From NCBI GenBank assembly GCA_012842035.1, contig DUTO01000213.1, forward strand, positions 1 through 5,122: a stretch of 5,122 nucleotides of DNA, given 5' to 3'. The DNA comes from Clostridia bacterium. GTDB lineage: Bacteria > Bacillota > Peptococcia > DRI-13 > DTU073. Below, piece after piece: positions 1 to 5,122 of the stretch (position 1 is its first letter; every line of letters starts with the position of its first letter). A program made the translations under genes and the position numbers. The notes beneath the pieces are model-generated. The model saw only the letters and a program-made list of their open reading frames with translations. It searched no databases and was not told where the DNA came from.

Positions 1-8
1 TGTTTTAA

Positions 9-266
9 TTATACACTATCTACACCACCAATCAACTTATATCCTTTTTTTCTTAACCCTGCTTCTTTTTCCTGCAATTGCTTTAATCTAAATCTTTCCT
101 TCTCGACAACAACTAATTTGTTTTCCATCCTTAAAGCAATATTTTGTACACCTTTACGTGTATCTAACTGTAAAGCCTCTATTATTTCCGGCCAAGCTTC
201 CTGAGAAATATTCTTAACCTTTTCCCTAATTTCCGGGATCGACATCTTACCAACTTTAATAAACAT
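9..266 (-). CDS. rnhB: Truncated RNase HII: N-terminal extension only, probable pseudogene
   Basis: This 85-residue frame aligns with the roughly 70-80 residue N-terminal extension of Bacillota RNase HII, the enzyme that nicks DNA at embedded ribonucleotides. Visible family features are DTRKGVQ at 35-41, a charged helical stretch at about 48-74, and GYKLIGGVD at 75-83, matching GFRLIAGVDEVGRG in B. subtilis. Instead of continuing with EVGRG the frame reads Ser84-Val85-stop. Asp83, the first catalytic carboxylate, is kept, but the Glu and the whole catalytic domain are missing, so it cannot be an active nuclease. The position after rbgA is the normal place of rnhB. The ATG start has AGGGTGA 6 bp upstream and overlaps the end of rbgA by 11 bp, so translation signals are intact. 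A second ATG at 245 would remove seven residues but has no good ribosome binding site. Likely causes are insertion, deletion or an assembly edge just beyond the window. The family call is firm; the cause is open. Confidence 0.8.
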   Translation of the reverse strand: MFIKVGKMSIPEIREKVKNISQEAWPEIIEALQLDTRKGVQNIALRMENKLVVVEKERFRLKQLQEKEAGLRKKGYKLIGGVDSV

Positions 267-1101
267 CCAGCGTCACCCTACCTAACTTACCACTACGAAA
301 TTCAGCAAGCAAAATATTAGCTCCTTGTTCCAAATCAAAGTCACCACCCCGCTTTAAAACCCCTCGTTTTTGACAAAGGGTCTCTAAAACACAAACAGCT
401 TCTTGCTCTTCTGCAACCTGATAACGCTGCCTAATTCTCCCCGGCTTATTTTGCTTCAACCAATCTAATAACCACAGTGCAAGCTGAAGAGAGTCATAAA
501 TTTCTTCTTTAATCGCCCCTGTAACTGCTAACTTATAACCGATAATCGGGTCCGCAATCTTCGGCCACAAAATTCCCGGCATATCCAAAAGCTCAAGGTC
601 ATTATCTATACGTATCCATTGTTTCCCTTTGGTTACTCCGGGCTTATTTCCAGTCGTAGCAACGCCCCGGCCTTTTAAATTGTTAATTAATGTAGACTTA
701 CCGACATTAGGGATTCCTACAGTCATTAACCTGATAACTTGGTTTTTTATTCCTTTTTTCTGCCGACGACACAACTCAGCCTGAGCCTGTTTTCTAGCTA
801 GAACATATAACTTTTTTTTCGCACCTTGCCCCTTGTTCTGTAAAGCATTAAAAGCAATTACTGCATAGCTTTGTTCGCGATAAAAATTTAGCCATTTTTG
901 GGTTTCTTTTCTTTCCGCTAAATCTGCTTTATTCAAAACAAGCACAACCGGTTTCTCCTCCAAAACTTCTTGTAAAAGAGGATTCTTACTGCTCACCGGG
1001 AGTCTCGCATCTACAAGCTCTAAAACGACATCAACCCATTTAATATTTTCTTTAATTAATTTCTCAGTCTTAGTCATATGCCCCGGAAACCAATTAATCA
1101 C
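256..1101 (-). CDS. rbgA: Ribosome biogenesis GTPase RbgA (YlqF)
   Basis: Circularly permuted GTPase needed for late assembly of the 50S subunit; in B. subtilis its loss leaves a 45S particle short of L16 and other late proteins. From the chosen GTG the product is 281 residues, against 282 in B. subtilis. It opens MINWFPGHM; His8 corresponds to the catalytic His9 of B. subtilis. The permuted motif order is clear: G4 NKAD at 57-60, G1 GIPNVGKST at 129-137, G2 in KPGVT at 154-158, then G3 DMPG at 173-176 (DTPG in B. subtilis), followed by ILWPKI. The C-terminal ANTAR-like RNA-binding domain covers about 205-281. A TTG at 1134 would add 11 residues but has no ribosome binding site and overlaps the terminator, so it was set aside. 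The last 11 bp overlap the start of the truncated rnhB, giving translational coupling. Confidence 0.97.
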   Translation of the reverse strand: MINWFPGHMTKTEKLIKENIKWVDVVLELVDARLPVSSKNPLLQEVLEEKPVVLVLNKADLAERKETQKWLNFYREQSYAVIAFNALQNKGQGAKKKLYVLARKQAQAELCRRQKKGIKNQVIRLMTVGIPNVGKSTLINNLKGRGVATTGNKPGVTKGKQWIRIDNDLELLDMPGILWPKIADPIIGYKLAVTGAIKEEIYDSLQLALWLLDWLKQNKPGRIRQRYQVAEEQEAVCVLETLCQKRGVLKRGGDFDLEQGANILLAEFRSGKLGRVTLDVY

Positions 1102-1108
1102 CAAAAAA

Positions 1109-1113
1109 CCTCC
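1109..1113 (-). promoter_or_regulatory. Ribosome binding site that sets the rbgA start
   Basis: GGAGG on the minus strand, within TCTGGAGGT, ends 7 bp before the GTG at 1101. It lies inside the longer frame that could be opened from TTG at 1134, which itself would begin in the tail of the rplS terminator hairpin. This position makes GTG 1101 the likely start of rbgA. Confidence 0.8.
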
Positions 1114-1135
1114 AGACAAATCAATTTGATACAAA

Positions 1136-1158
1136 AGGGACTGTCCTATGCAGTCCCT
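1136..1158 (-). terminator. Intrinsic terminator-like hairpin after rplS
   Basis: An 8-bp perfect stem, AGGGACTG with CAGTCCCT, encloses a 7-nt loop. In transcript sense it is followed by a short U run (UUUUGU counting the last stem base). A-rich sequence precedes the 5' arm and can extend the stem by a G-U and two A-U pairs. It starts 14 bp after the rplS stop. No promoter is visible before rbgA, so it probably lowers expression of rbgA and the gene after it rather than stopping transcription completely. Confidence 0.7.
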
Positions 1159-1172
1159 CTTTCTTTAAACCA

Positions 1173-1514
1173 TTATACCCTCTCTCTAATTCGCGAAGCT
1201 TTACCAGATAATTTACGTAAGTAATAAAGCTTAGCTCTACGCACACGCCCTTTACGAAGCACTTCAATTTTTTCCACTCTGGGTGTATGAACAGGGAAAC
1301 AACGCTCTACACCTACTCCATAAGAAACACGACGCACAGTAAAGGTTTCATTTAAACCACTACCTCTTCTTTTAATCACAGTACCCTCAAAAAGCTGAAT
1401 TCTTTCCCGATTCCCTTCTACAACCTTAACATGTACACGCACCTTATCACCAGGTCGAAAATCAGGGATATCTTTACGTAAATATTCAGTTTCCACTGAT
1501 TTTAATAAATCCAT
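1173..1514 (-). CDS. rplS: 50S ribosomal protein L19
   Basis: Large-subunit ribosomal protein at the 30S-50S interface, contributing to an intersubunit bridge. The 113-residue product is the usual length. It shows the family blocks [22 protein letters not shown] (about 19-40), [12 protein letters not shown] (42-53), [15 protein letters not shown] (57-71) and [28 protein letters not shown] (73-100), with a basic C terminus. The ATG start has a strong AAGGAGGT ribosome binding site 9 bp upstream. It has its own promoter and a structured leader, unlike the other genes here, and a terminator-like hairpin follows 14 bp after its stop. It therefore behaves as a semi-independent unit inside the operon, consistent with a need for ribosomal-protein levels well above those of the flanking enzymes. 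Confidence 0.98.
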   Translation of the reverse strand: MDLLKSVETEYLRKDIPDFRPGDKVRVHVKVVEGNRERIQLFEGTVIKRRGSGLNETFTVRRVSYGVGVERCFPVHTPRVEKIEVLRKGRVRRAKLYYLRKLSGKASRIRERV

Positions 1515-1530
1515 GACTTTTTTACCTCCT

Positions 1531-1574
1531 TCCGCCTAGATGTTCATACCTTGCCTTAAAATCAAGCTAGCGGA
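1531..1574 (-). promoter_or_regulatory. Candidate L19 (rplS) mRNA leader structure
   Basis: In transcript sense TCCGCTAG (1567-1574) can pair with CTAGGCGGA (1531-1539), giving eight pairs with one bulged G. Inside, CTTG (1563-1566) pairs with CAAG (1550-1553) around a 9-nt loop. The 3' arm runs directly into the AAGGAGGT ribosome binding site of rplS (1524-1531), so folding or protein binding could limit ribosome access. L19 leaders upstream of rplS are a known class of predicted autoregulatory RNA in Bacillota. Assignment to that class rests on position and fold, since I could not run a covariance model. Confidence 0.5.
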
Positions 1575-1609
1575 CCATCCTTTTTCCCATAAAACAAACA
1601 ATCCATGTT

Positions 1610-1639
1610 ATTATAGCATACTCTCAACTTAACTAACAA
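1610..1639 (-). promoter_or_regulatory. Extended -10 sigma-A promoter for rplS
   Basis: In transcript sense a perfect TATAAT (1610-1615) is preceded by TG plus one base, giving the extended -10 TGCTATAAT. A -35-like TTGTTA (1634-1639) stands 18 bp upstream and matches four of six consensus bases. Initiation is expected near 1602-1604, giving a leader of about 88 nt before the rplS ATG. It lies in the only large intergenic gap of the window, so rplS should be transcribed both from here and by read-through from trmD. The motif is seen directly; activity is inferred. Confidence 0.7.
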
Positions 1640-1662
1640 CTCTTTTTAAGCAAGCCCTTAAA

Positions 1663-2406
1663 TTATTTTTTTTCGGCTTCATGCTTAAGTTCGGACAATA
1701 ATTCTTGCTCTTGGAGCGAAAGGTCTCGTTTTTGCAATAAATCCGGTCTTCTTTGTAATGTTCTGCGTAAAGCTTCTTTATGACGCCATTTTTTGATGGC
1801 GGCGTGATTTCCCGAAAGTAAAATCTCTGGTACCGTTAAACCACGAAATTCTCGGGGGCGAGTATACTGTGGATACTCTAATAGGCCATCATAAAAAGAA
1901 TCAAAAAGAGGAGACTGGCTTTCCCCCAAAACACCGGGTAACAACCGGCACACTGCATCAATAACGACCATGGCCGGAATTTCGCCACCTGTCAACACAT
2001 AGTCACCAATCGAAATTTCTTTATCGGCTAAAAATCTAACCCGTTCATCAAAGCCTTCATAATGCCCACAAATAAAAGCCACCCTTTTTTCTTGGGCTAA
2101 TTCCCAAGCCATTTTTTGCTCAAATTGTTCTCCTTGTGGGGACATCAATAAAATTTTCCCCGGAAAGTTCTGAATATCCCCTAACACAGACTCCATGGCA
2201 TAATAAATCGGTTCAGGTTTTAAAACCATTCCCGCCCCACCACCAAAAGGACTATCATCTACATTCTGGTGCTTAGAAGGTGCATAAGCACGAAAGTCTA
2301 TTAATTTTACCGTGATTAATTGCTTTTCCTGAGCTCTTTTTAAGATACTGGCATTTATTATACCCGTAAACATTTCCGGGAAAATCGTAAAGATATATAT
2401 TTCCAC
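1663..2406 (-). CDS. trmD: tRNA (guanine-N1-)-methyltransferase TrmD
   Basis: Transfers methyl from S-adenosylmethionine to N1 of G37, next to the anticodon in tRNAs reading CNN and some related codons, and so prevents +1 frameshifting. The 247-residue product is full length. It is a SPOUT-class enzyme: SPQGEQF at 89-95, [13 protein letters not shown] at 113-125, and the knot sequence [15 protein letters not shown] at 132-146 that binds the methyl donor. The known catalytic pair is present at the canonical positions, Arg154 and the general base Asp169, followed by [12 protein letters not shown]. The C-terminal tRNA-binding helical domain follows, starting around 190 ([16 protein letters not shown]). 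The start is GTG, with the purine-rich GGGGGAG 5 bp upstream overlapping the rimM stop codon. After its stop comes a 148-bp gap with the rplS promoter; no convincing terminator closes trmD. Confidence 0.98.
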   Translation of the reverse strand: MEIYIFTIFPEMFTGIINASILKRAQEKQLITVKLIDFRAYAPSKHQNVDDSPFGGGAGMVLKPEPIYYAMESVLGDIQNFPGKILLMSPQGEQFEQKMAWELAQEKRVAFICGHYEGFDERVRFLADKEISIGDYVLTGGEIPAMVVIDAVCRLLPGVLGESQSPLFDSFYDGLLEYPQYTRPREFRGLTVPEILLSGNHAAIKKWRHKEALRRTLQRRPDLLQKRDLSLQEQELLSELKHEAEKK

Positions 2407-2417
2407 ACAAACTCCCC

Positions 2418-2924
2418 CTAATCCAAAAGGCCGAGCGGAACTTTTACCTCCATACGCTTTTGCTCCAAATCAATCTGAGTAACTACTTTTTTTAAAGCCG
2501 GAAGATATATTTCCTTGTTATCCGGCGTTTTTACCACAAAAACATCATTACTGCCGGGCTTTAAGACCTCACATAACTTCCCTAAATATTGCTCACCTTC
2601 GTAAACATCTAAACCAATTAATTCAAAAATATAAAAAGAACCCTCCGGAAGTGCTCTAACCTTTGTACGAGGTATTTCTAAATAAAATCCCTTTAATTGT
2701 TCTGCCGTATTCAGATCCGAAACCTTTGCCAACCACAATAAAACCATATTTTTATGTAACCGCACATCAACTATAGTGTAACTAACATAATGACCTGCAA
2801 ACTTAAGATAAACTTTTTCTAAGTCAAAAAATCTTTGCACATCATCAGTCAAAGGATATATCTTTAACCCACCTTTATAACCATGTGTATTGACAATTTG
2901 ACCAATTTTAATATATTCCGGCAT
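2418..2924 (-). CDS. rimM: Ribosome maturation factor RimM
   Basis: Assembly factor for the head of the 30S subunit. It binds S19 and helps fold the 3' domain of 16S rRNA. The 168-residue product has normal family length and both expected domains. The N-terminal RimM barrel (about 5-88) begins [20 protein letters not shown], the family signature, with [13 protein letters not shown] closing it. The C-terminal PRC-barrel domain (about 96-168) includes [19 protein letters not shown], the conserved GSNDVFVV and the [10 protein letters not shown] strand, ending in PLGLLD. The ATG start has an AGGAAGGA-type ribosome binding site that overlaps the stop of ylqD. The TAG stop in turn overlaps the ribosome binding site of trmD. 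rimM and trmD are paired in most bacteria and here are 11 bp apart, consistent with tightly coupled translation. Confidence 0.97.
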   Translation of the reverse strand: MPEYIKIGQIVNTHGYKGGLKIYPLTDDVQRFFDLEKVYLKFAGHYVSYTIVDVRLHKNMVLLWLAKVSDLNTAEQLKGFYLEIPRTKVRALPEGSFYIFELIGLDVYEGEQYLGKLCEVLKPGSNDVFVVKTPDNKEIYLPALKKVVTQIDLEQKRMEVKVPLGLLD

Positions 2925-2934
2925 TTTATCCTTC

Positions 2935-3339
2935 CTACCTTATGGCTATAATCTGACCATCCTCAAGCACAATCTCACGTTGCATTATTTCTTGCCAATT
3001 ATCCCCTACCTTAATTTCAAGAGGTCCTTCAATTTCTCCTTGCACAACTTCTCTCCCCAGCTCTAATGTACCTATAATTTTAATCTGTTCAGCCATTGCT
3101 GCTCTAGTTTCTTCTCTTTTACGCTTTTCATATTCCAATTGCTCTCTTACTGCTGCTACTTGTGGTGATGCTTTGAGGGTTAATTCCGTAATCATCTTTT
3201 TAGCCCGTTGGTCTAAAAATTTCAATTCAGCCTCTACTTTTTTTATCCCCGCTTGTAATTCTTGAATCACTTGCTTTTTAAAAGCATCTGTTACCCGAAC
3301 TTTTATCGTTATTTTACGATTTATAATTAGCTTTTCCAC
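2935..3339 (-). CDS. ylqD: YlqD family protein, function unknown
   Basis: Member of the YlqD family, found in Bacillota between khpA and rimM, with no established biochemical role. The 134-residue product has three visible parts. A short N-terminal beta-like segment (about 1-16, IINRKITIKVRV) comes first. A charged helical stretch rich in Lys, Glu, Gln and Arg follows at about 18-90 and is probably coiled coil. The C-terminal segment carries the family-typical GDNWQEIM at 112-119, followed by a short strand-rich end, EDGQIIAIR. There is no signal peptide, membrane segment or catalytic motif, so it should be a soluble cytoplasmic protein. The start is GTG with a GGGAG ribosome binding site 8 bp upstream. 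The stop codon lies 10 bp before rimM and overlaps its ribosome-binding region, suggesting translational coupling. A structural or ribosome-related role is only suggested by its neighbours. Confidence 0.9.
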   Translation of the reverse strand: MEKLIINRKITIKVRVTDAFKKQVIQELQAGIKKVEAELKFLDQRAKKMITELTLKASPQVAAVREQLEYEKRKREETRAAMAEQIKIIGTLELGREVVQGEIEGPLEIKVGDNWQEIMQREIVLEDGQIIAIR

Positions 3340-3368
3340 AATTTTTCTCCCTTCTTCTTGATAGGTAA

Positions 3369-3391
3369 AGAGAGGTCCTCCTGACCTCTCT
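3369..3391 (-). terminator. Hairpin overlapping the khpA stop codon (weak terminator or attenuator)
   Basis: A perfect 9-bp stem, AGAGAGGTC with GACCTCTCT, encloses a 5-nt loop. In transcript sense it begins inside the TAG stop codon of khpA and ends with a short U run (CUCUUU, then ACC). The short tail makes it a weak intrinsic terminator at best. Partial termination, or a stem protecting the 3' end of an upstream message, would both fit. It separates the highly expressed ffh-rpsP-khpA block from ylqD-rimM-trmD, and no new promoter is visible in the remaining 29 bp before ylqD, so some read-through must occur. The fold is seen directly; the function is inferred. Confidence 0.6.
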
Positions 3392-3620
3392 AATCAACTA
3401 TATCAACTATCACCTTTTTTTGCTCACGAGTAGCGGAAGCCCTTACTACTGTGCGAATAGCCCTAGCGATACGACCTTGTTTGCCAATAACCTTACCCAT
3501 ATCTTCAGGAGCCACACGTAACTCAATAATTATCTTATCTTCTTCCTCCTGACGCGAAACTTGTACTGCTTCAGGATTATCTACTAAAGCATTAGCTATA
3601 ACTTTAACCAACTCTTCCAT
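3390..3620 (-). CDS. khpA: KhpA, KH-domain RNA-binding protein (YlqC family)
   Basis: Small single-KH-domain RNA-binding protein of the KhpA/YlqC family. In streptococci and related Bacillota the family works with KhpB (Jag/EloR) and affects cell elongation and RNA regulation; the exact targets here are unknown. From the chosen ATG the product is 76 residues. It starts MEELVKVIANALVDNPE, the usual family N terminus, and carries the GxxG RNA-binding loop as GKQG at residues 46-49 inside MGKVIGKQGRIARAIR. A longer frame from GTG at 3629 adds only MGW-type residues. That GTG directly abuts the AGGGG ribosome binding site, whereas the ATG at 3620 lies 8 bp from it, so the ATG is preferred. The stop codon TAG is embedded in the stem of a 9-bp hairpin. 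The gene sits 18 bp after rpsP, its usual neighbour. Confidence 0.94.
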   Translation of the reverse strand: MEELVKVIANALVDNPEAVQVSRQEEEDKIIIELRVAPEDMGKVIGKQGRIARAIRTVVRASATREQKKVIVDIVD

Positions 3621-3638
3621 CCATCCCACCCCTAATCA

Positions 3639-3896
3639 TTATTCATTAACTTTAGCCAAAATACCGGCTTTATTAAGTAAAGATTTGGCTGTTTCGGAAG
3701 GTTGTGCCCCTGTTTTTAACCAATATAATGCTCTTTCTTCATTAATATTGATTACCGTAGGTTTTTTAGTAGGGTCATAATAACCAATTTCCTCAATGAA
3801 CCGTCCATCACGAGGAGCTCTGGTATCAGCCACTACTAAGCGGTAAAAAGGTGCTTTTTTCGCTCCCATTCTTCTTAATCTGATTCTGGTCGCCAT
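3639..3896 (-). CDS. rpsP: 30S ribosomal protein S16
   Basis: Small-subunit ribosomal protein that binds 16S rRNA early in 30S assembly. The 85-residue product has the usual S16 length. It opens with [19 protein letters not shown], the family signature, followed by [22 protein letters not shown] and the C-terminal [13 protein letters not shown] block. The ATG start is fixed by a full-strength Shine-Dalgarno sequence 7 bp upstream. The gene lies 30 bp after ffh and 18 bp before khpA, the standard Bacillota order, and no terminator or convincing promoter is seen between ffh and rpsP, so it is probably cotranscribed with ffh. The strong ribosome binding site fits the need for far more S16 than Ffh from one message. 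Confidence 0.98.
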   Translation of the reverse strand: MATRIRLRRMGAKKAPFYRLVVADTRAPRDGRFIEEIGYYDPTKKPTVININEERALYWLKTGAQPSETAKSLLNKAGILAKVNE

Positions 3897-3903
3897 TATT
3901 GTT

Positions 3904-3914
3904 TCACCTCCTTT
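3904..3914 (-). promoter_or_regulatory. Perfect Shine-Dalgarno of rpsP
   Basis: On the minus strand this reads AAAGGAGGTGA, complementary over its whole length to the usual 3' end of bacterial 16S rRNA, and ends 7 bp before the ATG of rpsP. It is the strongest ribosome binding site in the window and decides the start. It falls in the 30-bp ffh-rpsP gap, so translation of S16 can be boosted independently of Ffh. Confidence 0.9.
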
Positions 3915-3926
3915 ATAAAAATATTA

Positions 3927-5122
3927 TTAATTTAAAAACGGCATTTTAGCTAACCCTTTTTTTCTGCCTTTGCCCCTAAGTTGCTGTTGTGTAAACTGTT
4001 TCACCAGTTTTTTCATCTGGGCAAACTGCTTTAAAATACGATTAACATCTTGCAAGGAAGTTCCACTACCTGCAGCTATTCTCCGTCTACGACTACCGTT
4101 AATCATCTCCGGTTTCCGCCGTTCCTCCGAAGTCATTGCCCGAATAATTGCTTCCACATGACTAATATCCTTTTCATTTATTTCTAAACCCTGTAGTCCC
4201 TTCATTCTGCCCATACCGGGAATTAATTCCATAAACTGTTCTAAGGGGCCTAAATTTTTCATTTGCTGAATCTGCTCTAAAAAGTCCTCTAGGGTAAATT
4301 CATTGGCACGCATTTTACGTTCAAATTCTTGTGCCTTTTTTAAATCTACTGCTACCTGTGCCTTTTCAATCAAAGTAAGGACATCACCCATTCCTAAAAT
4401 ACGCGATGCCATCCGCTCCGGATGAAAAGGCTCTAAAGCATCAAGTTTTTCACCTACACCGGCAAATTTTACAGGTGCCCCGGTAACAGTTTTTACTGAT
4501 AAAGCAGCCCCTCCCCTGGTATCCCCATCAAGTTTTGTGAGAATGACACCATCAAGACCCAACTTTTGATTAAAGCTTTCCGCTACATTTACCGCATCCT
4601 GACCGGTCATCGCATCGACAACCAACAAAATTTCTTGCGGCTGACAATTACTTTTCAGTTGCTCCAACTCATCCATTAATTCTTCATCAACATGCAAACG
4701 TCCGGCTGTATCTAAAAAGACAAAGTCATGCCCATTTTTTTGCGCAAAACTTACGGCTCCTCGCGCAATATCTACAGGGCTTTGCTTCTCGCCTAGCGAA
4801 AAAACAGGAACTTCCAACTGTGCACCCAATACCTGTAATTGTTTAATGGCAGCAGGTCGATACACATCACAGGCAGTCAGCAAAGGACTTCTACCCTGTT
4901 TTTTAAAATAACGTGCTAATTTAGCACTCGTAGTAGTTTTTCCCGAACCCTGTAAACCAACAATCATCACCACGGTCGGTGGCTGAGAAGCAATATTTAT
5001 TTTACTCTGACTTCCCCCCATTAACTGAGTCATCTCATCATGAACAATTTTAATCACCTGCTGAGCCGGTGTTAAACTTTCTAAGACTTCGGAGCCAATA
5101 GCTCTTTCGGTAAGTTGATTAA
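3927..5122 (-). CDS. ffh: Signal recognition particle protein Ffh (SRP54), 5' end cut by the window
   Basis: GTPase subunit of the signal recognition particle. It binds the SRP RNA and signal peptides of nascent membrane proteins, and docks on FtsY at the membrane. The frame stays open to the window edge, so 397 complete codons are visible. The first ones read NQLTERAIGSEV and SLTPAQQVIKIV, which are conserved Ffh N-domain sequence, so the GTG at 5057 is an internal valine and not the start. By comparison with B. subtilis Ffh (about 446 residues) some 55-60 N-terminal residues lie outside. In visible numbering: P-loop GLQGSGKT at 55-62, the DVYRPAAIKQL block near 85-95, DTAGR at 137-141, TKLD at 195-198, then GEKLDALEPFHP closing the NG domain. 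The M domain follows with the RNA-binding SRRRRIAAGSG at 343-353 and a basic tail ending KMPFLN. All key residues look intact. It heads the visible part of the operon, and rpsP follows after 30 bp. Identification is very secure. Confidence 0.98.
   Translation of the reverse strand, partial: NQLTERAIGSEVLESLTPAQQVIKIVHDEMTQLMGGSQSKINIASQPPTVVMIVGLQGSGKTTTSAKLARYFKKQGRSPLLTACDVYRPAAIKQLQVLGAQLEVPVFSLGEKQSPVDIARGAVSFAQKNGHDFVFLDTAGRLHVDEELMDELEQLKSNCQPQEILLVVDAMTGQDAVNVAESFNQKLGLDGVILTKLDGDTRGGAALSVKTVTGAPVKFAGVGEKLDALEPFHPERMASRILGMGDVLTLIEKAQVAVDLKKAQEFERKMRANEFTLEDFLEQIQQMKNLGPLEQFMELIPGMGRMKGLQGLEINEKDISHVEAIIRAMTSEERRKPEMINGSRRRRIAAGSGTSLQDVNRILKQFAQMKKLVKQFTQQQLRGKGRKKGLAKMPFLN

Noticed and set aside
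1..20. End of an insertion sequence at the left edge (TGT...ACA over 15 bases)
   Set aside because: The short imperfect palindrome is A+T-rich and too small to identify an element end; no partner repeat or transposase is in the window.
1567..1590. Seven-codon frame (MGKRMVR) in the rplS leader, considered as a leader peptide
   Set aside because: No ribosome binding site precedes the ATG and no run of regulatory codons is present. Its stop lies in the leader stem, but that may be coincidence.
1645..1662. Hairpin TTTAAG / CTTAAA just after the trmD stop, considered as a terminator
   Set aside because: The stem is only six mostly A-T pairs and no U run follows in the direction of transcription, so it is too weak to call.
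3897..3926. A+T-rich ffh-rpsP gap with TATAAA, considered as a promoter
   Set aside because: The hexamer abuts the ribosome binding site, so initiation would fall inside or after it, and no -35 stands at proper distance.
3970..4161. 63-codon plus-strand reading frame inside ffh
   Set aside because: It lies wholly antisense to the conserved M-domain coding sequence of ffh. Its Cys- and Phe-rich product resembles no family I know, and no ribosome binding site was identified.
5055..5057. GTG as the start of a 376-residue Ffh
   Set aside because: The frame remains open upstream to the window edge and encodes conserved Ffh N-domain residues, so the codon is internal.

Overview
The window is a stretch of a conserved Bacillota (Firmicutes) ribosome and secretion operon. 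Every gene lies on the minus strand. Read in the direction of transcription, from high to low coordinates, the order is ffh (5' end cut by the window) - rpsP - khpA - ylqD - rimM - trmD - rplS - rbgA (ylqF) - rnhB (truncated). This matches the ffh-to-rnhB order known from Bacillus subtilis. The A+T-rich composition, the strong AGGAGG-type ribosome binding sites, the use of GTG starts and the Bacillota-restricted ylqD gene point to a low-to-moderate GC Bacillota, most likely a Clostridia-type anaerobe. I cannot name the genus from the sequence.

Layout: 3927-5122 is ffh without its first 55-60 codons. 3639-3896 is rpsP with a perfect Shine-Dalgarno sequence. 3390-3620 is khpA, and a 9-bp hairpin overlaps its stop codon. 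2935-3339 is ylqD, 2418-2924 rimM and 1663-2406 trmD, packed 10-11 bp apart. A 148-bp gap follows, holding an extended -10 promoter and a foldable rplS leader. 1173-1514 is rplS, then a terminator-like hairpin at 1136-1158. 256-1101 is rbgA. 9-266 is a short reading frame that matches the N-terminal extension of RNase HII and stops exactly where the catalytic DEVGRG motif should begin. No gap without a gene exceeds 150 bp.

The genes form one functional group. Ffh delivers nascent membrane proteins. S16 and L19 are structural ribosomal proteins. RimM matures the 30S head, RbgA completes the 50S subunit, TrmD protects the reading frame by methylating G37 of tRNAs, and KhpA binds RNA. The internal promoter, leader and hairpins suggest the operon is tuned in at least three blocks (ffh-khpA, ylqD-trmD, rplS, with reduced flow into rbgA-rnhB).

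I found no novel defence, mobile or biosynthetic system. The real anomaly is the truncated rnhB at the left edge. The rplS leader and the hairpin on the khpA stop codon are secondary points. Two start codons were reassigned (rbgA, khpA) on ribosome-binding-site and family-length grounds.
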